A stretch of 64,000 bases of DNA, taken from contig CAVQJP010000002.1 of assembly GCA_963712825.1 (NCBI GenBank), positions 434,001-498,000 on the forward strand. Reading direction: 5' to 3'. The position numbers and the translations under genes are program-made. The notes below the pieces were generated by a model. The model was not told the origin of the DNA. It saw only the letters and a list, made by a program, of their open reading frames with translations, and searched no databases. Below, piece after piece: positions 17,796 to 26,397 of this stretch; position 1 is the stretch's first letter, and each line of letters starts with the position of its first letter. The stretch comes from AP-15 sp963712825. Lineage in GTDB: Bacteria > Pseudomonadota > Alphaproteobacteria > ATCC43930 > CGMCC-115725.

Positions 17796-18002
17796 GTGAA
17801 GCTCAGCGCCCGCAACCAGCTCAAAGGCAAGATCGTCACGGTCACCAAGGGTCAGACGACGGCGCATGTCCGCATCGACATCGGCGGCGGGGTCGTCGTC
17901 ACTTCGTCGATCACCAACGAGGCGGTCGACGATCTCGGCCTCAAAACCGGCGACGACGCTTACGCCGTGATCAAGGCGTCGGACGTGATGGTCGCCAAGT
18001 AA
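17796..18002 (+). CDS. Mop-type molybdate-binding protein (TOBE domain)
   Basis: A 68-residue protein, exactly the length of stand-alone molbindins. The sequence KLSARNQLKGKIVTVTKG...AHVRIDIGGG and the C-terminal AYAVIKASDVMVAK are the TOBE/Mop signature; such proteins assemble into hexamers that bind molybdate or tungstate and buffer it in the cytoplasm. GTG 17796 has GAGGAG eight bases upstream. A molybdenum hydroxylase subunit is encoded elsewhere in the window (30366-32720), consistent with molybdenum use. No molybdate transporter lies nearby. Confidence 0.9.
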   Translation: MKLSARNQLKGKIVTVTKGQTTAHVRIDIGGGVVVTSSITNEAVDDLGLKTGDDAYAVIKASDVMVAK

Positions 18003-18072
18003 GCTGGTGGTTAAAATCTGACACTTGGTACCCGCTGCAAAGCTGGGCCTCGGATGGAAAGGAGCCGTCTCG

Positions 18073-18549
18073 ATGTCGAAAGTCAGCACCTGCCTCTGGT
18101 TTGGGAAAGATGCGGAGGCGGCCGTCCGCTTCTATGTCTCTCTCGTGCCCGACTCCAGCCTCAAGCACATCCAGCGCTCGCCCGGGAATTGGCCTGGTGG
18201 CGAAGCCGGCGACGTGATCATGGTGACCTTCACCCTCGGCGGTCAGAGCTTCCAAGCATTGAACGGCGGCGCGCCAGCCAGCTACGGCACCGCCGCCTCG
18301 ATCTCAGTCGAGTGTGCCGATCAAGCGGAGGTAGATCGGCTGTGGACGGCGCTCGTCGCCGATGGGGGCTCGGAAATCATGTGCGGCTGGCTACGCGACA
18401 GGTGGGGGGTGCCTTGGCAAATCGTGCCCGAGACGCTGCCGCAACTCCTGGCCGACCGTGACCCGGCCGTCTCCGGTCGTGTCTTCGCCGCGATGACCAA
18501 GATGGTCAAGCTGGACATTGCCGCCCTGGAGCGTGCGGCCGCCGAGTGA
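18073..18549 (+). CDS. VOC-fold protein (PhnB/3-demethylubiquinone methyltransferase-like)
   Basis: A 158-residue vicinal-oxygen-chelate protein. The start STCLWFGKDAEAAVRFYVSL is characteristic of the PhnB-like VOC subgroup, followed by IMVTFTLGGQSFQALNGG, ADQAEVDRLWTAL and RWGVPWQIVPETLPQLL. This group is often annotated as 3-demethylubiquinone-9 3-methyltransferase, but without experimental basis, so the enzymatic role is open. AAAGGAGC lies a short distance before ATG 18073. It is 70 bases after the Mop gene and might be co-transcribed with it. Confidence 0.85.
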   Translation: MSKVSTCLWFGKDAEAAVRFYVSLVPDSSLKHIQRSPGNWPGGEAGDVIMVTFTLGGQSFQALNGGAPASYGTAASISVECADQAEVDRLWTALVADGGSEIMCGWLRDRWGVPWQIVPETLPQLLADRDPAVSGRVFAAMTKMVKLDIAALERAAAE

Positions 18550-18669
18550 GCCGGGTGCATCTGCGGTGCTGGCTGGAACATTTGGGCTGGCTGCAGCCGT
18601 TCGCCGAAAGCGCTGACGCGGCCGCTACCAGGTGTCGGATTTTGACCACTGGCGAGGCCGACGCTTCTC

Positions 18670-19467
18670 TCAGCGGCCGTGGAAATCGGGCAGGCGGCGG
18701 TCGGCCATCGCCTTGATCCCTTCCTGGAAATCCTCGGTGCGGCGCAACCAGTCCTGCTCGACGAGCTCGCGCTCGGTCGCCGCCTCGATCGCGTCGACGA
18801 GCCCGCGGCGCACGGTTTCGCGCGTCGCCATGACGGCAAGCGGTGCGGATTGCGCGATTTCGAGCGCCAATGCCGCGGCGGCGCTGCGCACCTCGGCCTG
18901 CGTCACCAGCAAATCGGCAAGCCCGATGCGGACCGCCTCGTCGCCGGGGACGCGGCGGCCGGTATAGAACAGCAGCGCCGCCTGCTGCGCGCCGACCAGC
19001 CGCGGCAGGGTGGCGGTCAGGCCAAACCCGGGATGAAACCCGAGCCGGTTGAAATTGGCGCTGAACCGCGCCTCCGTGCAGGTCACGCGAAAATCGCTGA
19101 CGAGGGCGAGGCCGAGCCCGCCGCCGACCGCGGCCCCGTGGATCGCTGCGACGATCGGCTTGCTGGTGCGGAACAGGCGGATCGCTTCCTTGTAGAGGTG
19201 GCGGCCGGCGGCGCTGCGGGTACCCTCGCTGACCGTGCCGGTATCCATGCGTTTGGAAAAGTCGGCGCCGGCGCAGAATGAGCGCCCCTCGGCGGCAAAG
19301 ACGATGGCGCGGCAATCGGGGTCGGCGTCGAGCCGCTCGAACGCCACGCCGATCTCGGCGACGAGCGCGCTGTCAAAGAAATTGTGCGGCGGCCGGCGCA
19401 TCTCGACGGTCGCGACGTAACCGTCATGGCTGACGCCGATCTCGCGGTAGGGGGGGTGTTCGGTCAT
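18670..19467 (-). CDS. Crotonase-fold enoyl-CoA hydratase/isomerase-like protein
   Basis: A 265-residue crotonase. The acyl-CoA binding and oxyanion loops are present (SFCAGADFSKRMD and IHGAAVGGGLGLALVSDFRV). Where classical hydratases have the two catalytic glutamates, this protein reads RFSANFNRLGFHPGFG and AALLFYTGRRV, with neither glutamate, so simple hydration of trans-2-enoyl-CoA is doubtful; an isomerase, hydrolase or decarboxylase activity is possible. ATG 19467 has TTTGGAG about six bases upstream and yields the usual N-terminus. It is divergent from the CBS-BON gene across about 295 bases. Confidence 0.85.
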   Translation of the reverse strand: MTEHPPYREIGVSHDGYVATVEMRRPPHNFFDSALVAEIGVAFERLDADPDCRAIVFAAEGRSFCAGADFSKRMDTGTVSEGTRSAAGRHLYKEAIRLFRTSKPIVAAIHGAAVGGGLGLALVSDFRVTCTEARFSANFNRLGFHPGFGLTATLPRLVGAQQAALLFYTGRRVPGDEAVRIGLADLLVTQAEVRSAAAALALEIAQSAPLAVMATRETVRRGLVDAIEAATERELVEQDWLRRTEDFQEGIKAMADRRLPDFHGR

Positions 19468-19762
19468 GTTCGGCTCCAAAAACGAGCTTTCAGAAAGCCG
19501 GGCGCCCGGAGTTTTCCTGGCACCCGGTCTCCAAGGCGTCACCGCGCTTGCTGGGGGATCAACTGCCGAGGCCAACCGGGTAAAGCCTTTTCGCGCGCGG
19601 TCACTCTGCGACGGACCCGCGATGATGGGAAGGACATCCTGCGGGCGGCGTGCCGCGGGGCAGCGCGGTTGCGCTTGGTCACGGCAGCGCAGCCGCATTG
19701 ATCTAGGTCGAGCCGGGCCGTAAGATTGCGCGTTTATCAAAAAAATGGACTGGAGGCTTCTG

Positions 19763-20467
19763 ATGCGCGCCATGGACGTTATGACGACCCCGGTGATCAC
19801 CGTCGACCCCGAAATGACGGTCCCGGATCTCGCGAAGCTGCTTTCCGAGCGGAACATCAGCGGAGCGCCGGTGGTCGAGGGCGAGCGGCTGGTCGGGATC
19901 GTCAGCGAAGGGGACCTGCTGCACCGCGCCGAAACCGGGACCGAGCGCCGCCTGCAAAAGCGCCGGTCGTGGTGGCTCGACTCGCTCGCTGCCGAGGAGC
20001 AGGCGGCCCGCGATTACGTCAAGGCGCACGGTCAAAGGGTCCGAGACATCATGAGCCGCGACGTGATCAGCGTCTCGGACACGGCCGACCTCGCCGAGGT
20101 CGCGATGCTGCTCGAAACCAAGCTGATCAAGCGGGTGCCGGTGGTTCGCGACGGCAAGCTCGTCGGCATCATCAGCCGCGCCAACCTGGTGCGCGCGCTG
20201 GCGACGACCAGCAGCGCGCCGGCGATCGTCGCCGACGCCGACGACCGCTCGATCCGCGAGCGGCTGCTGAACGAATTGCGCGGCCAGCGCTGGGCCAATA
20301 TCTGGGCCGCCGACATCATGGTGCGCGACCGGGTCGTGCATGTCTGGATGTCGGACGACCAGCCCGAGGCCGAGAAGCAGGCGTTGCGCATCGCCGCCGA
20401 AAACATCCCGGGCGTGCGCCGCGTCGAAGAGCACATCGTCCCGGCTCCGATCATCCCGGCGTTCTAA
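19763..20467 (+). CDS. CBS-CBS-BON domain protein
   Basis: A 234-residue protein. Two CBS motifs form an adenosine-nucleotide-sensing Bateman module (residues about 5-60, MDVMTTPVITVDPEMTVPDL, and about 90-150, VRDIMSRDVISVSDTADL), followed by a C-terminal BON domain (about 160-230; RERLLNELRGQRWAN...VVHVWMSD...NIPGVRRVEEHI). This architecture is common in Alphaproteobacteria and is thought to act as an energy or stress sensor, possibly at membranes through BON; no precise role is known. ATG 19763 is preferred to ATG 19745 because CTGGAGG lies between them at the right distance. Confidence 0.9.
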   Translation: MRAMDVMTTPVITVDPEMTVPDLAKLLSERNISGAPVVEGERLVGIVSEGDLLHRAETGTERRLQKRRSWWLDSLAAEEQAARDYVKAHGQRVRDIMSRDVISVSDTADLAEVAMLLETKLIKRVPVVRDGKLVGIISRANLVRALATTSSAPAIVADADDRSIRERLLNELRGQRWANIWAADIMVRDRVVHVWMSDDQPEAEKQALRIAAENIPGVRRVEEHIVPAPIIPAF

Positions 20468-20579
20468 GCGGCGTCAGGTCGCGGCGCTCGCGGCTCGATC
20501 GGTGCCGCGGGGCTTGACCTTGGGGGTCGCGCATAGTCTCGTCCGCCAATCGGATAATGCCGACGAGAGAGGCTGCGCG

Positions 20580-21785
20580 ATGCCAGGGCCGCTTGATGGG
20601 TATCGAATCGTCGACCTGACCTCGAACGTCTCCGGGCCGCTGGCGACGATGATCCTCGGCGACCAGGGAGCCGACGTGATCAAGGTCGAGGCCCCCGATG
20701 GGGGCGACGCCACGCGCGCGGGGGGGAACGGACGAGCCGGGTTTACCGCGTCGTTCCTCAACAACAACCGCAACAAGCGCTCGATCGTCCTCGACCTCAA
20801 AAAACCGGCGGCGGTGCGGGCGCTGCTGCGACTTGCCGCCGATGCGGACGTGTTTGTGCAGAATTTCCGCCCCGGCGTCGCCGAGCGCCTCGGGGTGGGC
20901 GAGGAGGCGGTGCGCGCCGTCGCGCCTCGGATCGTCTATGTCTCGATCAGCGGCTTTGGCGAAAAAGGGCCCTTTGCCGCAAAGCCGGCCTATGACCCGG
21001 TGATCCAGGGCTTCTCCGGGATCGCGACGGTGCAGGCGGGCTCCGACGAGGCTCGCCCGCGGCTGCTGCGGACGATCCTGCCCGACAAATTGACCGCGAT
21101 CACCGCCTCGCAGGCGATCACCGCCGCGCTGCTGGCGCGCGAGCGCACCGGCGAGGGCCAGCATGTCCGCTTGTCGATGCTGGAAGCCGTGCTCGCCTTT
21201 ATGTGGGCCTCGGATATGGGCGACCAGACCTTTGTCGGCGACGAGCCGGCGCGGCAGTCGGCGGCGAGCGCGCACGACCTGATCTACGAGACGGCGGACG
21301 GCTGCATCACCGCAGCGGCGTTGACCGACCGGCAATGGGCCGGCCTGACGCGGGCGGTCGAGCACCCGGAATGGCTCGAGGACGAGCGGTTCAAAACCCC
21401 GGCGCTGCGCCACCAGAACATCGATGCGCGGCTGGAGCTGACGCAGCAGGCATTGATGACCCGCCCGACGGCGGAATGGCTCGATCGGCTGACCGCGGCG
21501 CAAGTGCCGTGCGGCCCGGTCCTGACCCGCAACCAAGTCATCCGTCACCCGCAGGTCGACGCGTTGGGGCTGGTTGTCGAGACCAGGCACGAGAGGGCCG
21601 GCCGGCTGCGCCAGACGCGGGCGGCGGCGCGGTTCTCGCGCAGCCCGGCCGAAATCCGCCGCGGCGCCCCGGCGCTCGGCGAGCATACGCACGAGATCTT
21701 GGCCGAGCTCGGCTATTCGCCAGCCGAAATCGAAGACTTGAAGAGCGAAGGTGGTGCGGGCGCGGCGAAGGGAGTCGGTCGGTGA
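20580..21785 (+). CDS. CaiB/BaiF family III CoA-transferase
   Basis: A 401-residue family III CoA-transferase, moving CoA between carboxylic acids. Recognised by PLDGYRIVDLTSNVSGPLAT, LGDQGADVIKVEAPDGGDATR, the conserved NNRNKRSIVLDLKKP block, and GFGEKGPFAAKPAYDPVIQG. The catalytic aspartate lies in the region of AYDPV. ATG 20580 begins the canonical N-terminus. Its stop overlaps the GTG of the GST gene, and an acyl-CoA dehydrogenase follows, so the three probably act together on a carboxylic acid or CoA-ester catabolic route whose substrate I cannot identify. Confidence 0.92.
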   Translation: MPGPLDGYRIVDLTSNVSGPLATMILGDQGADVIKVEAPDGGDATRAGGNGRAGFTASFLNNNRNKRSIVLDLKKPAAVRALLRLAADADVFVQNFRPGVAERLGVGEEAVRAVAPRIVYVSISGFGEKGPFAAKPAYDPVIQGFSGIATVQAGSDEARPRLLRTILPDKLTAITASQAITAALLARERTGEGQHVRLSMLEAVLAFMWASDMGDQTFVGDEPARQSAASAHDLIYETADGCITAAALTDRQWAGLTRAVEHPEWLEDERFKTPALRHQNIDARLELTQQALMTRPTAEWLDRLTAAQVPCGPVLTRNQVIRHPQVDALGLVVETRHERAGRLRQTRAAARFSRSPAEIRRGAPALGEHTHEILAELGYSPAEIEDLKSEGGAGAAKGVGR

Positions 21786-22498
21786 TCGACTTTTATTATT
21801 GGCCGACGCCAAACGGGTGGAAAGTCGCGATCATGCTCGAGGAGTGCGGTCTCGACTATCGCGTGGTCCCGGTCGATATCGGGCGCGGCGACCAGTTCAA
21901 GCCCGAATTTCTCGCGATCAGCCCGAACAACCGGATGCCGGCGATTGTCGACCACGACGAGCCAAGCCATTCAGGGGACGGGCCGCTGCCGGTGTTCGAG
22001 TCGGGGGCGATCCTGATCCACCTCGCCGAGAAAGCCGGGCGTTTTATGCCGCAAACCCGGCGCGGGCGGAAGGAATGCCTCGAATGGCTGTTCTGGCAGG
22101 TCGGCAATCTCGGTCCGATGGCCGGGCAGCTCAGCCACTTTGTCAATTACGCCGAGGGCGAGCATCCGTATTCGCACAGGCGCTACGCCGACGAGTACAA
22201 TCGCTGTCTTGGCGTGCTCGAACGGCGGCTCGACGGCCGCGAATTCATTCTCGACGATTATTCGATCGCCGACATGGCGTCATGGCCGTGGGTGCTGATC
22301 GCCAAGCCATTGGGCCAGCCGCTGGACGATTTCCCGAATGTGTCGCGCTGGCGCGGCACGATCCGGGACCGGCCGGCGGTGCAGCGCGGTGTCGATCTCG
22401 GCAAGGAATTGCGGCGTGCGGCGCCACCGTCGGACGAGGAGCGCCGGGTGCTGTTCAATCAAACCGCTCGCGGCGCTCAACCCCGCGAACCGGAATAG
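21782..22498 (+). CDS. Glutathione S-transferase family protein
   Basis: A 238-residue GST resembling the bacterial Nu class (YfcG/YghU). The thioredoxin-like N-terminal domain shows FYYWPTPNGWKVAIMLEE, NRMPAIVD and the glutathione-binding FESGAILIHLAEKAG; the all-helical C-terminal domain follows, with YSIADMASWPWV. Nu-class enzymes use a TPN motif rather than a catalytic Ser/Cys and often reduce disulfides; TPN is present here. GTG 21782 overlaps the CoA-transferase stop, so the gene is translationally coupled to it. Confidence 0.92.
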   Translation: MIDFYYWPTPNGWKVAIMLEECGLDYRVVPVDIGRGDQFKPEFLAISPNNRMPAIVDHDEPSHSGDGPLPVFESGAILIHLAEKAGRFMPQTRRGRKECLEWLFWQVGNLGPMAGQLSHFVNYAEGEHPYSHRRYADEYNRCLGVLERRLDGREFILDDYSIADMASWPWVLIAKPLGQPLDDFPNVSRWRGTIRDRPAVQRGVDLGKELRRAAPPSDEERRVLFNQTARGAQPREPE

Positions 22499-22589
22499 CG
22501 CGGGTCCGCCAGGCGCAGCTGATATTGCGAATTGGTCGCGATCGGGCCGCAGGCGGATGCCCCGCCGCCTTAAGGTTTAGGGAAGCGCC

Positions 22590-23780
22590 ATGGATTTTGC
22601 CGACAGCCCGGAGCACGCCGCTTTCCGAGCCGAATTTCGCCACTGGCTCGAGGAGAACCTGCCATCCGACATCAAGGTCGACGATGCCGCCGACCAGCGC
22701 GTCGCACCCGACCGCGAGACCCTCGAAAAGCGCGTCGCCTGGCAGAAGAAGATGCACGCGGCCGGCTGGGTCGGGATTTCCTGGCCGAGGGAATATGGCG
22801 GGCGCGGCGCCGGCTTTATGCAGCAGGTCATTTTCGACGAGGAGTATTTCCGCGCCCGTGCGCCGATCCTGCCGGGAGCAAGTGCGATCAACCTGCTCGG
22901 CCCGACCCTGATCCAGTGCGGCACCGAGGCGCAGAAGCAGCGCCACCTGCCGCGCATTCTGGCCGGTGAGGAGCGCTGGTGCCAGGGCTTCTCCGAACCC
23001 GGCGCCGGCGGCGACCTCGCCAGCCTCAGGACCCGCGCGGTCGATGCCGGCGACCATTTCCTCGTCAACGGGCAGAAGGTGTGGACCTCGGGCGCGCATT
23101 TCGCGGATTGGTGCTTTTTGCTGGTGCGCACCGATCCCGATGCGCCCAAGCACCGCGGCATCAGCTATCTCTTGGTCGACATGACGACACCGGGCGTGAC
23201 CGTGCGGCCGCTCGTGCTGCTCAACGGCCATCGGCATTTCAACGAGGTGTTCTTTGAGGACGTCGCGGTGCCGAAGGAGAATCTGGTCGGCGAGCTCAAC
23301 GAAGGCTGGAGGGTCGCGATCGCGACCCTGATGTTCGAGCGCAGCGGTGCGGGCGGGCGCGACCACGCGGCGCAGATCGCGCGCCTCGCCGAGCTCGCCA
23401 AACAATTCCCGAGCCGCCAGGAGCCGGCCTGGAACGACAGCCACATCCGCCAGCAATTGGCGCAGCTCGCGATCGACGTCAAGGCGTTGCAGGTGACACG
23501 GTTGCGCGGGCTGACCCGCCGGCTGCGCGGCGAGCCGCCCGGGCCGGAGGGCTCGATTCTGAAGTTGTTCGGCTCGGAGCTGGCGCTGCGGATCGCCGAT
23601 TTCGCCTCGACCCTGCTCGGTCCTTACGCCACCGTCGACGCGCCGACCGAGGCGGTGCCCGACGCCGCGCGCTGGCACCACAGGGTGCTCGGCGCCCGCC
23701 AATACACGATCGCCGGCGGCACCAGCGAGATCCAGCGCAACATCATCGGCGAGCGCGTGCTCGGATTGCCGAAGGGGTGA
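22590..23780 (+). CDS. Acyl-CoA dehydrogenase
   Basis: A 396-residue FAD-dependent acyl-CoA dehydrogenase. N-terminal helices (FADSPEHAAFRAEFRHWLEE), the flavin/substrate loop CQGFSEPGAGGDLAS, the middle domain (GQKVWTSGAHFADWCFLLV) and the C-terminal AGGTSEIQRNIIGERVLGLP are all present. The loop YTIAGGTSEIQRN is that of the subgroup active on branched or bulky acyl-CoAs. ATG 22590 follows GGGAAG. Third gene of the CoA-transferase/GST run (91 bases after the GST stop) and convergent with livM, 15 bases apart. Confidence 0.93.
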   Translation: MDFADSPEHAAFRAEFRHWLEENLPSDIKVDDAADQRVAPDRETLEKRVAWQKKMHAAGWVGISWPREYGGRGAGFMQQVIFDEEYFRARAPILPGASAINLLGPTLIQCGTEAQKQRHLPRILAGEERWCQGFSEPGAGGDLASLRTRAVDAGDHFLVNGQKVWTSGAHFADWCFLLVRTDPDAPKHRGISYLLVDMTTPGVTVRPLVLLNGHRHFNEVFFEDVAVPKENLVGELNEGWRVAIATLMFERSGAGGRDHAAQIARLAELAKQFPSRQEPAWNDSHIRQQLAQLAIDVKALQVTRLRGLTRRLRGEPPGPEGSILKLFGSELALRIADFASTLLGPYATVDAPTEAVPDAARWHHRVLGARQYTIAGGTSEIQRNIIGERVLGLPKG

Positions 23781-23795
23781 GCTGAGCCTCGGCTG

Positions 23796-24791
23796 CTAAA
23801 CCCGCGGCACCGGCAAATCGACGGCCGGTCGCGGCCGGCGTCGGGCGCGGGCAAATACTTCCTCGGCCAGGCCGACAATGCCGCGCGGCATAAAGATGAT
23901 GAAGAGAATCAACAGAATTCCGTAGATCGTGTTGGCGGCGCCGATAAAATGAATGCCGAAAACAATGCGCAGGCCCTCGTTGAGCACGATCGTAAATAAC
24001 GCCCCTACCGTCGGTCCCAAGAGCACGTGCATGCCGCCGGCGATCGCGGCAAAGACGATCTGCAGCGACACCGCGACGCCGGACACCGTCTCCGGGTTGA
24101 CGTATTGGATATACTGGGTCAAGAGGCTGCCGCCGAGCGCGGTAAGCGCCGCGCTGACAACGGTGACCCGCAACTTCTCGCGCGTCACATCGATGCCGCT
24201 GGCGGCGGCGGCGGTTTCGTCCTCCGAAATCGCTTCAAGTGCTACGCGCGAAATGCCGCCGTCGATCAGACGCCACACCGCGAGCCCGGCAAGCCAGACG
24301 ACAAACGCGATCGCGTAGAAATAACCTTTTTGCGAGAATTGCAGCGCGTACCAGGAATGGCCGACGGTCTTCAGGGTCATGCCGAGCGAGCCGCCGGTTA
24401 CGTCGCGCGCCGCGACAAGGCTCAGCAGCACCACCTGGCTCAGCGCCAGCGTGACCAGCGCGAAATAATGGCCGACGACGCGCAGCCGAAACGACGGGTA
24501 GCCGATCACCAGGGCCAGCGCCGCGGCGAGCGCCATCCCGGCCGGGATGCCGAGCCATGGCGAGAGGCCGTAGAAATTCCACAGCAGCGCGGGCAGATAG
24601 GCGCCGACCCCGAGAAACGCGCCGTGGCCGAACGAGGTCAGGCCAAACCGGCCCATCATCGACCAGGCGGTGTAGATAAAGCCCCAGATCAGGATCTGGA
24701 TAGCGATGTGCAGCATGTAGTCCGAGGCGGCGAACGGCAGCAGCGCCAGAAGAACCAATGTCACGGCACCGGAGACGCGAGCCCCGGTCAT
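23796..24791 (-). CDS. livM: Branched-chain amino acid/amide ABC transporter permease LivM
   Basis: A 331-residue inner-membrane permease with about eight to ten hydrophobic helices. Family marks: TAWSMMGRFGLTSFGHGAFLGVGAY near the N-terminus (shown here in part), and EAISEDETAAAASGIDVTREKLRV, the EAA-like loop that contacts the ATPases. ATG 24791 overlaps the livH stop (ATGA). It is the last gene of the livKGFHM run. Together with LivH it forms the channel for uptake of branched-chain amino acids, urea or short amides; the substrate is set by LivK. Confidence 0.92.
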   Translation of the reverse strand: MTGARVSGAVTLVLLALLPFAASDYMLHIAIQILIWGFIYTAWSMMGRFGLTSFGHGAFLGVGAYLPALLWNFYGLSPWLGIPAGMALAAALALVIGYPSFRLRVVGHYFALVTLALSQVVLLSLVAARDVTGGSLGMTLKTVGHSWYALQFSQKGYFYAIAFVVWLAGLAVWRLIDGGISRVALEAISEDETAAAASGIDVTREKLRVTVVSAALTALGGSLLTQYIQYVNPETVSGVAVSLQIVFAAIAGGMHVLLGPTVGALFTIVLNEGLRIVFGIHFIGAANTIYGILLILFIIFMPRGIVGLAEEVFARARRRPRPAVDLPVPRV

Positions 24792-25642
24792 CGACCGAGG
24801 ATTCCCTGCGGGCGGACAAAGATCATGATTATAAACAGCAGGAAGGCGAGCACGTACGAGAACTCGATCGAGAAGTAATAGCCGCCGATCGAGATGATCT
24901 GGCTCATGATAAAGGCGGCGATAAACCCGCCGATCATGTTGCCGAGTCCACCCAGGACGCAGATCATAAAGGTGATCGGGCCGAACGAATTGCCGATGAA
25001 CGGGTGCACGTCGTATTGCAGGACGAGCAAGCACGAGGCAAAGCCGGCGAGCCCGCCGCCGATCGCCGAGGTCGTGAAGTATATCCGGCGCTGGCTGACG
25101 CCCATCAGCCCCATGATCTCGCGGTCCTGGGCGATGGCGCGGATCGCGGTGCCGAGAAAGCTGCGGGTCAGAAACAGATAGAGCGCGCCGGCCCCGAGCA
25201 ATGCCGCGCCGAACGCCAGCAATCGCGCAAAGCTAACCGAGAAGTCGCCCCATTCGAGCAATGGCAGGCGCAGGCCGAGATTGCGGAAATCGGTGCCGAA
25301 CAGCAGGGTCGCGAGGCTTTGCAGGAAGAACAACAGGCCGCCCGTCGCCAAGAGCTGGTTGATCGGCGGCGAGCCCAGCACCGGCTCGATGATCAACAGG
25401 TGCACCAGCACGCCGAGCAACGCCACACCGAGGATCGCGACGAGACAGGCGAGCACCAAGGGCCAGTGAAAATAGCTGAAGAGCCAATAGATCGCATACA
25501 TGCCGCACATAACGAGCTCGGCATAGGCGATCCACACCACGTCGATGACGCCAAAGATCAGATTGAGGCCGAGCGCCAGCAGCGCCAACACGCCGCCCAG
25601 CAAAACGCCGTCGACCACCGCGTCGAGAAGAAAAATGTCCAT
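24788..25642 (-). CDS. livH: Branched-chain amino acid/amide ABC transporter permease LivH
   Basis: A 284-residue membrane permease. The N-terminus DGVLLGGVLALLALGLNLIF and the segment RAIAQDREIMGLMGVSQRRI (the coupling loop) are diagnostic of LivH; hydrophobic helices fill the remainder. ATG 25642 is eight bases after the livF stop. Partner of LivM; together they make the transmembrane pore. Confidence 0.92.
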   Translation of the reverse strand: MDIFLLDAVVDGVLLGGVLALLALGLNLIFGVIDVVWIAYAELVMCGMYAIYWLFSYFHWPLVLACLVAILGVALLGVLVHLLIIEPVLGSPPINQLLATGGLLFFLQSLATLLFGTDFRNLGLRLPLLEWGDFSVSFARLLAFGAALLGAGALYLFLTRSFLGTAIRAIAQDREIMGLMGVSQRRIYFTTSAIGGGLAGFASCLLVLQYDVHPFIGNSFGPITFMICVLGGLGNMIGGFIAAFIMSQIISIGGYYFSIEFSYVLAFLLFIIMIFVRPQGILGR

Positions 25643-25650
25643 GTAATCGT

Positions 25651-26397
25651 CTACAACCCCATATAGGCGCGGCGGATGATCTCGTTGCGGCCCAGTTCGG
25701 CGGCGCTGCCCGAAAGACGAATATGGCCGGCTTCGAGCAAATAGGCGCGGTCGACGAGGTCCAATACCTGCTGCACATTCTGCTCGACGATCAGCACGGT
25801 GAACCCCTCGCCGCGGATGCGGCGCACGAGGTCGAAGACCTGCTCGACCGCCAATGGTGCGAGACCCGCCGAAGGCTCGTCCATCAGCAGGAGCTTCGGG
25901 TGCGACATCAATGCGCGGCCGATCGCGCACATCTGCTGCTCGCCGCCGGACATCGTCCCGGCAAGCTGACGGCGGCGCTCTTCAAGCCGCGGGAAGAGCT
26001 CGTAGACCCAGAGCAGGCGCTCGGCGAACCGGGACCGCGCGGAACCGACAAACGCGCCCATTCGTAGATTTTCCTCGACCGTGAGCCGCGGGAAGAGGCG
26101 GCGGTTCTCGGGCACATGGGCGATCCCGGCGGCCACGATGCGGTGCGCCGGCAGATCGCTCACCGGCCGCCCGTCGAGCGTCACTTCGCCCGCTTGCGCC
26201 GGCAAGAGCCCGGAAATCACCCGCATCAAGGTCGTCTTGCCGGCGCCGTTCGGCCCGATCACCGCGACCGCCTCGCCGGCGGCGACCGCCAACGACACCG
26301 CGAACAACGCCTGAAACGAGCCGTAGCCGGCCGACACCCCGGACAATCCCAAGAGCGGCGCCGGTTCGGCCGTGCTTATCGGCTCAGCTATGGCCAT
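25651..26397 (-). CDS. livF: Branched-chain amino acid/amide ABC transporter ATPase LivF
   Basis: A 248-residue ABC ATPase. Walker A IGPNGAGKTT, Q-loop region HVPENRRLFPRLTVEENLRM (typical of LivF), signature MSGGEQQM and Walker B LLMDEPSAGLAP are visible. ATG 26397 lies within the end of livG, a 14-base overlap. Works with LivG to power LivHM. Confidence 0.94.
   Translation of the reverse strand: MAIAEPISTAEPAPLLGLSGVSAGYGSFQALFAVSLAVAAGEAVAVIGPNGAGKTTLMRVISGLLPAQAGEVTLDGRPVSDLPAHRIVAAGIAHVPENRRLFPRLTVEENLRMGAFVGSARSRFAERLLWVYELFPRLEERRRQLAGTMSGGEQQMCAIGRALMSHPKLLLMDEPSAGLAPLAVEQVFDLVRRIRGEGFTVLIVEQNVQQVLDLVDRAYLLEAGHIRLSGSAAELGRNEIIRRAYMGL

Noticed and set aside
20514..20539. Promoter TTGACC...TAGTCT before the CaiB gene
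   Set aside because: The spacer is only 14 bases, too short for a standard sigma-70 promoter.
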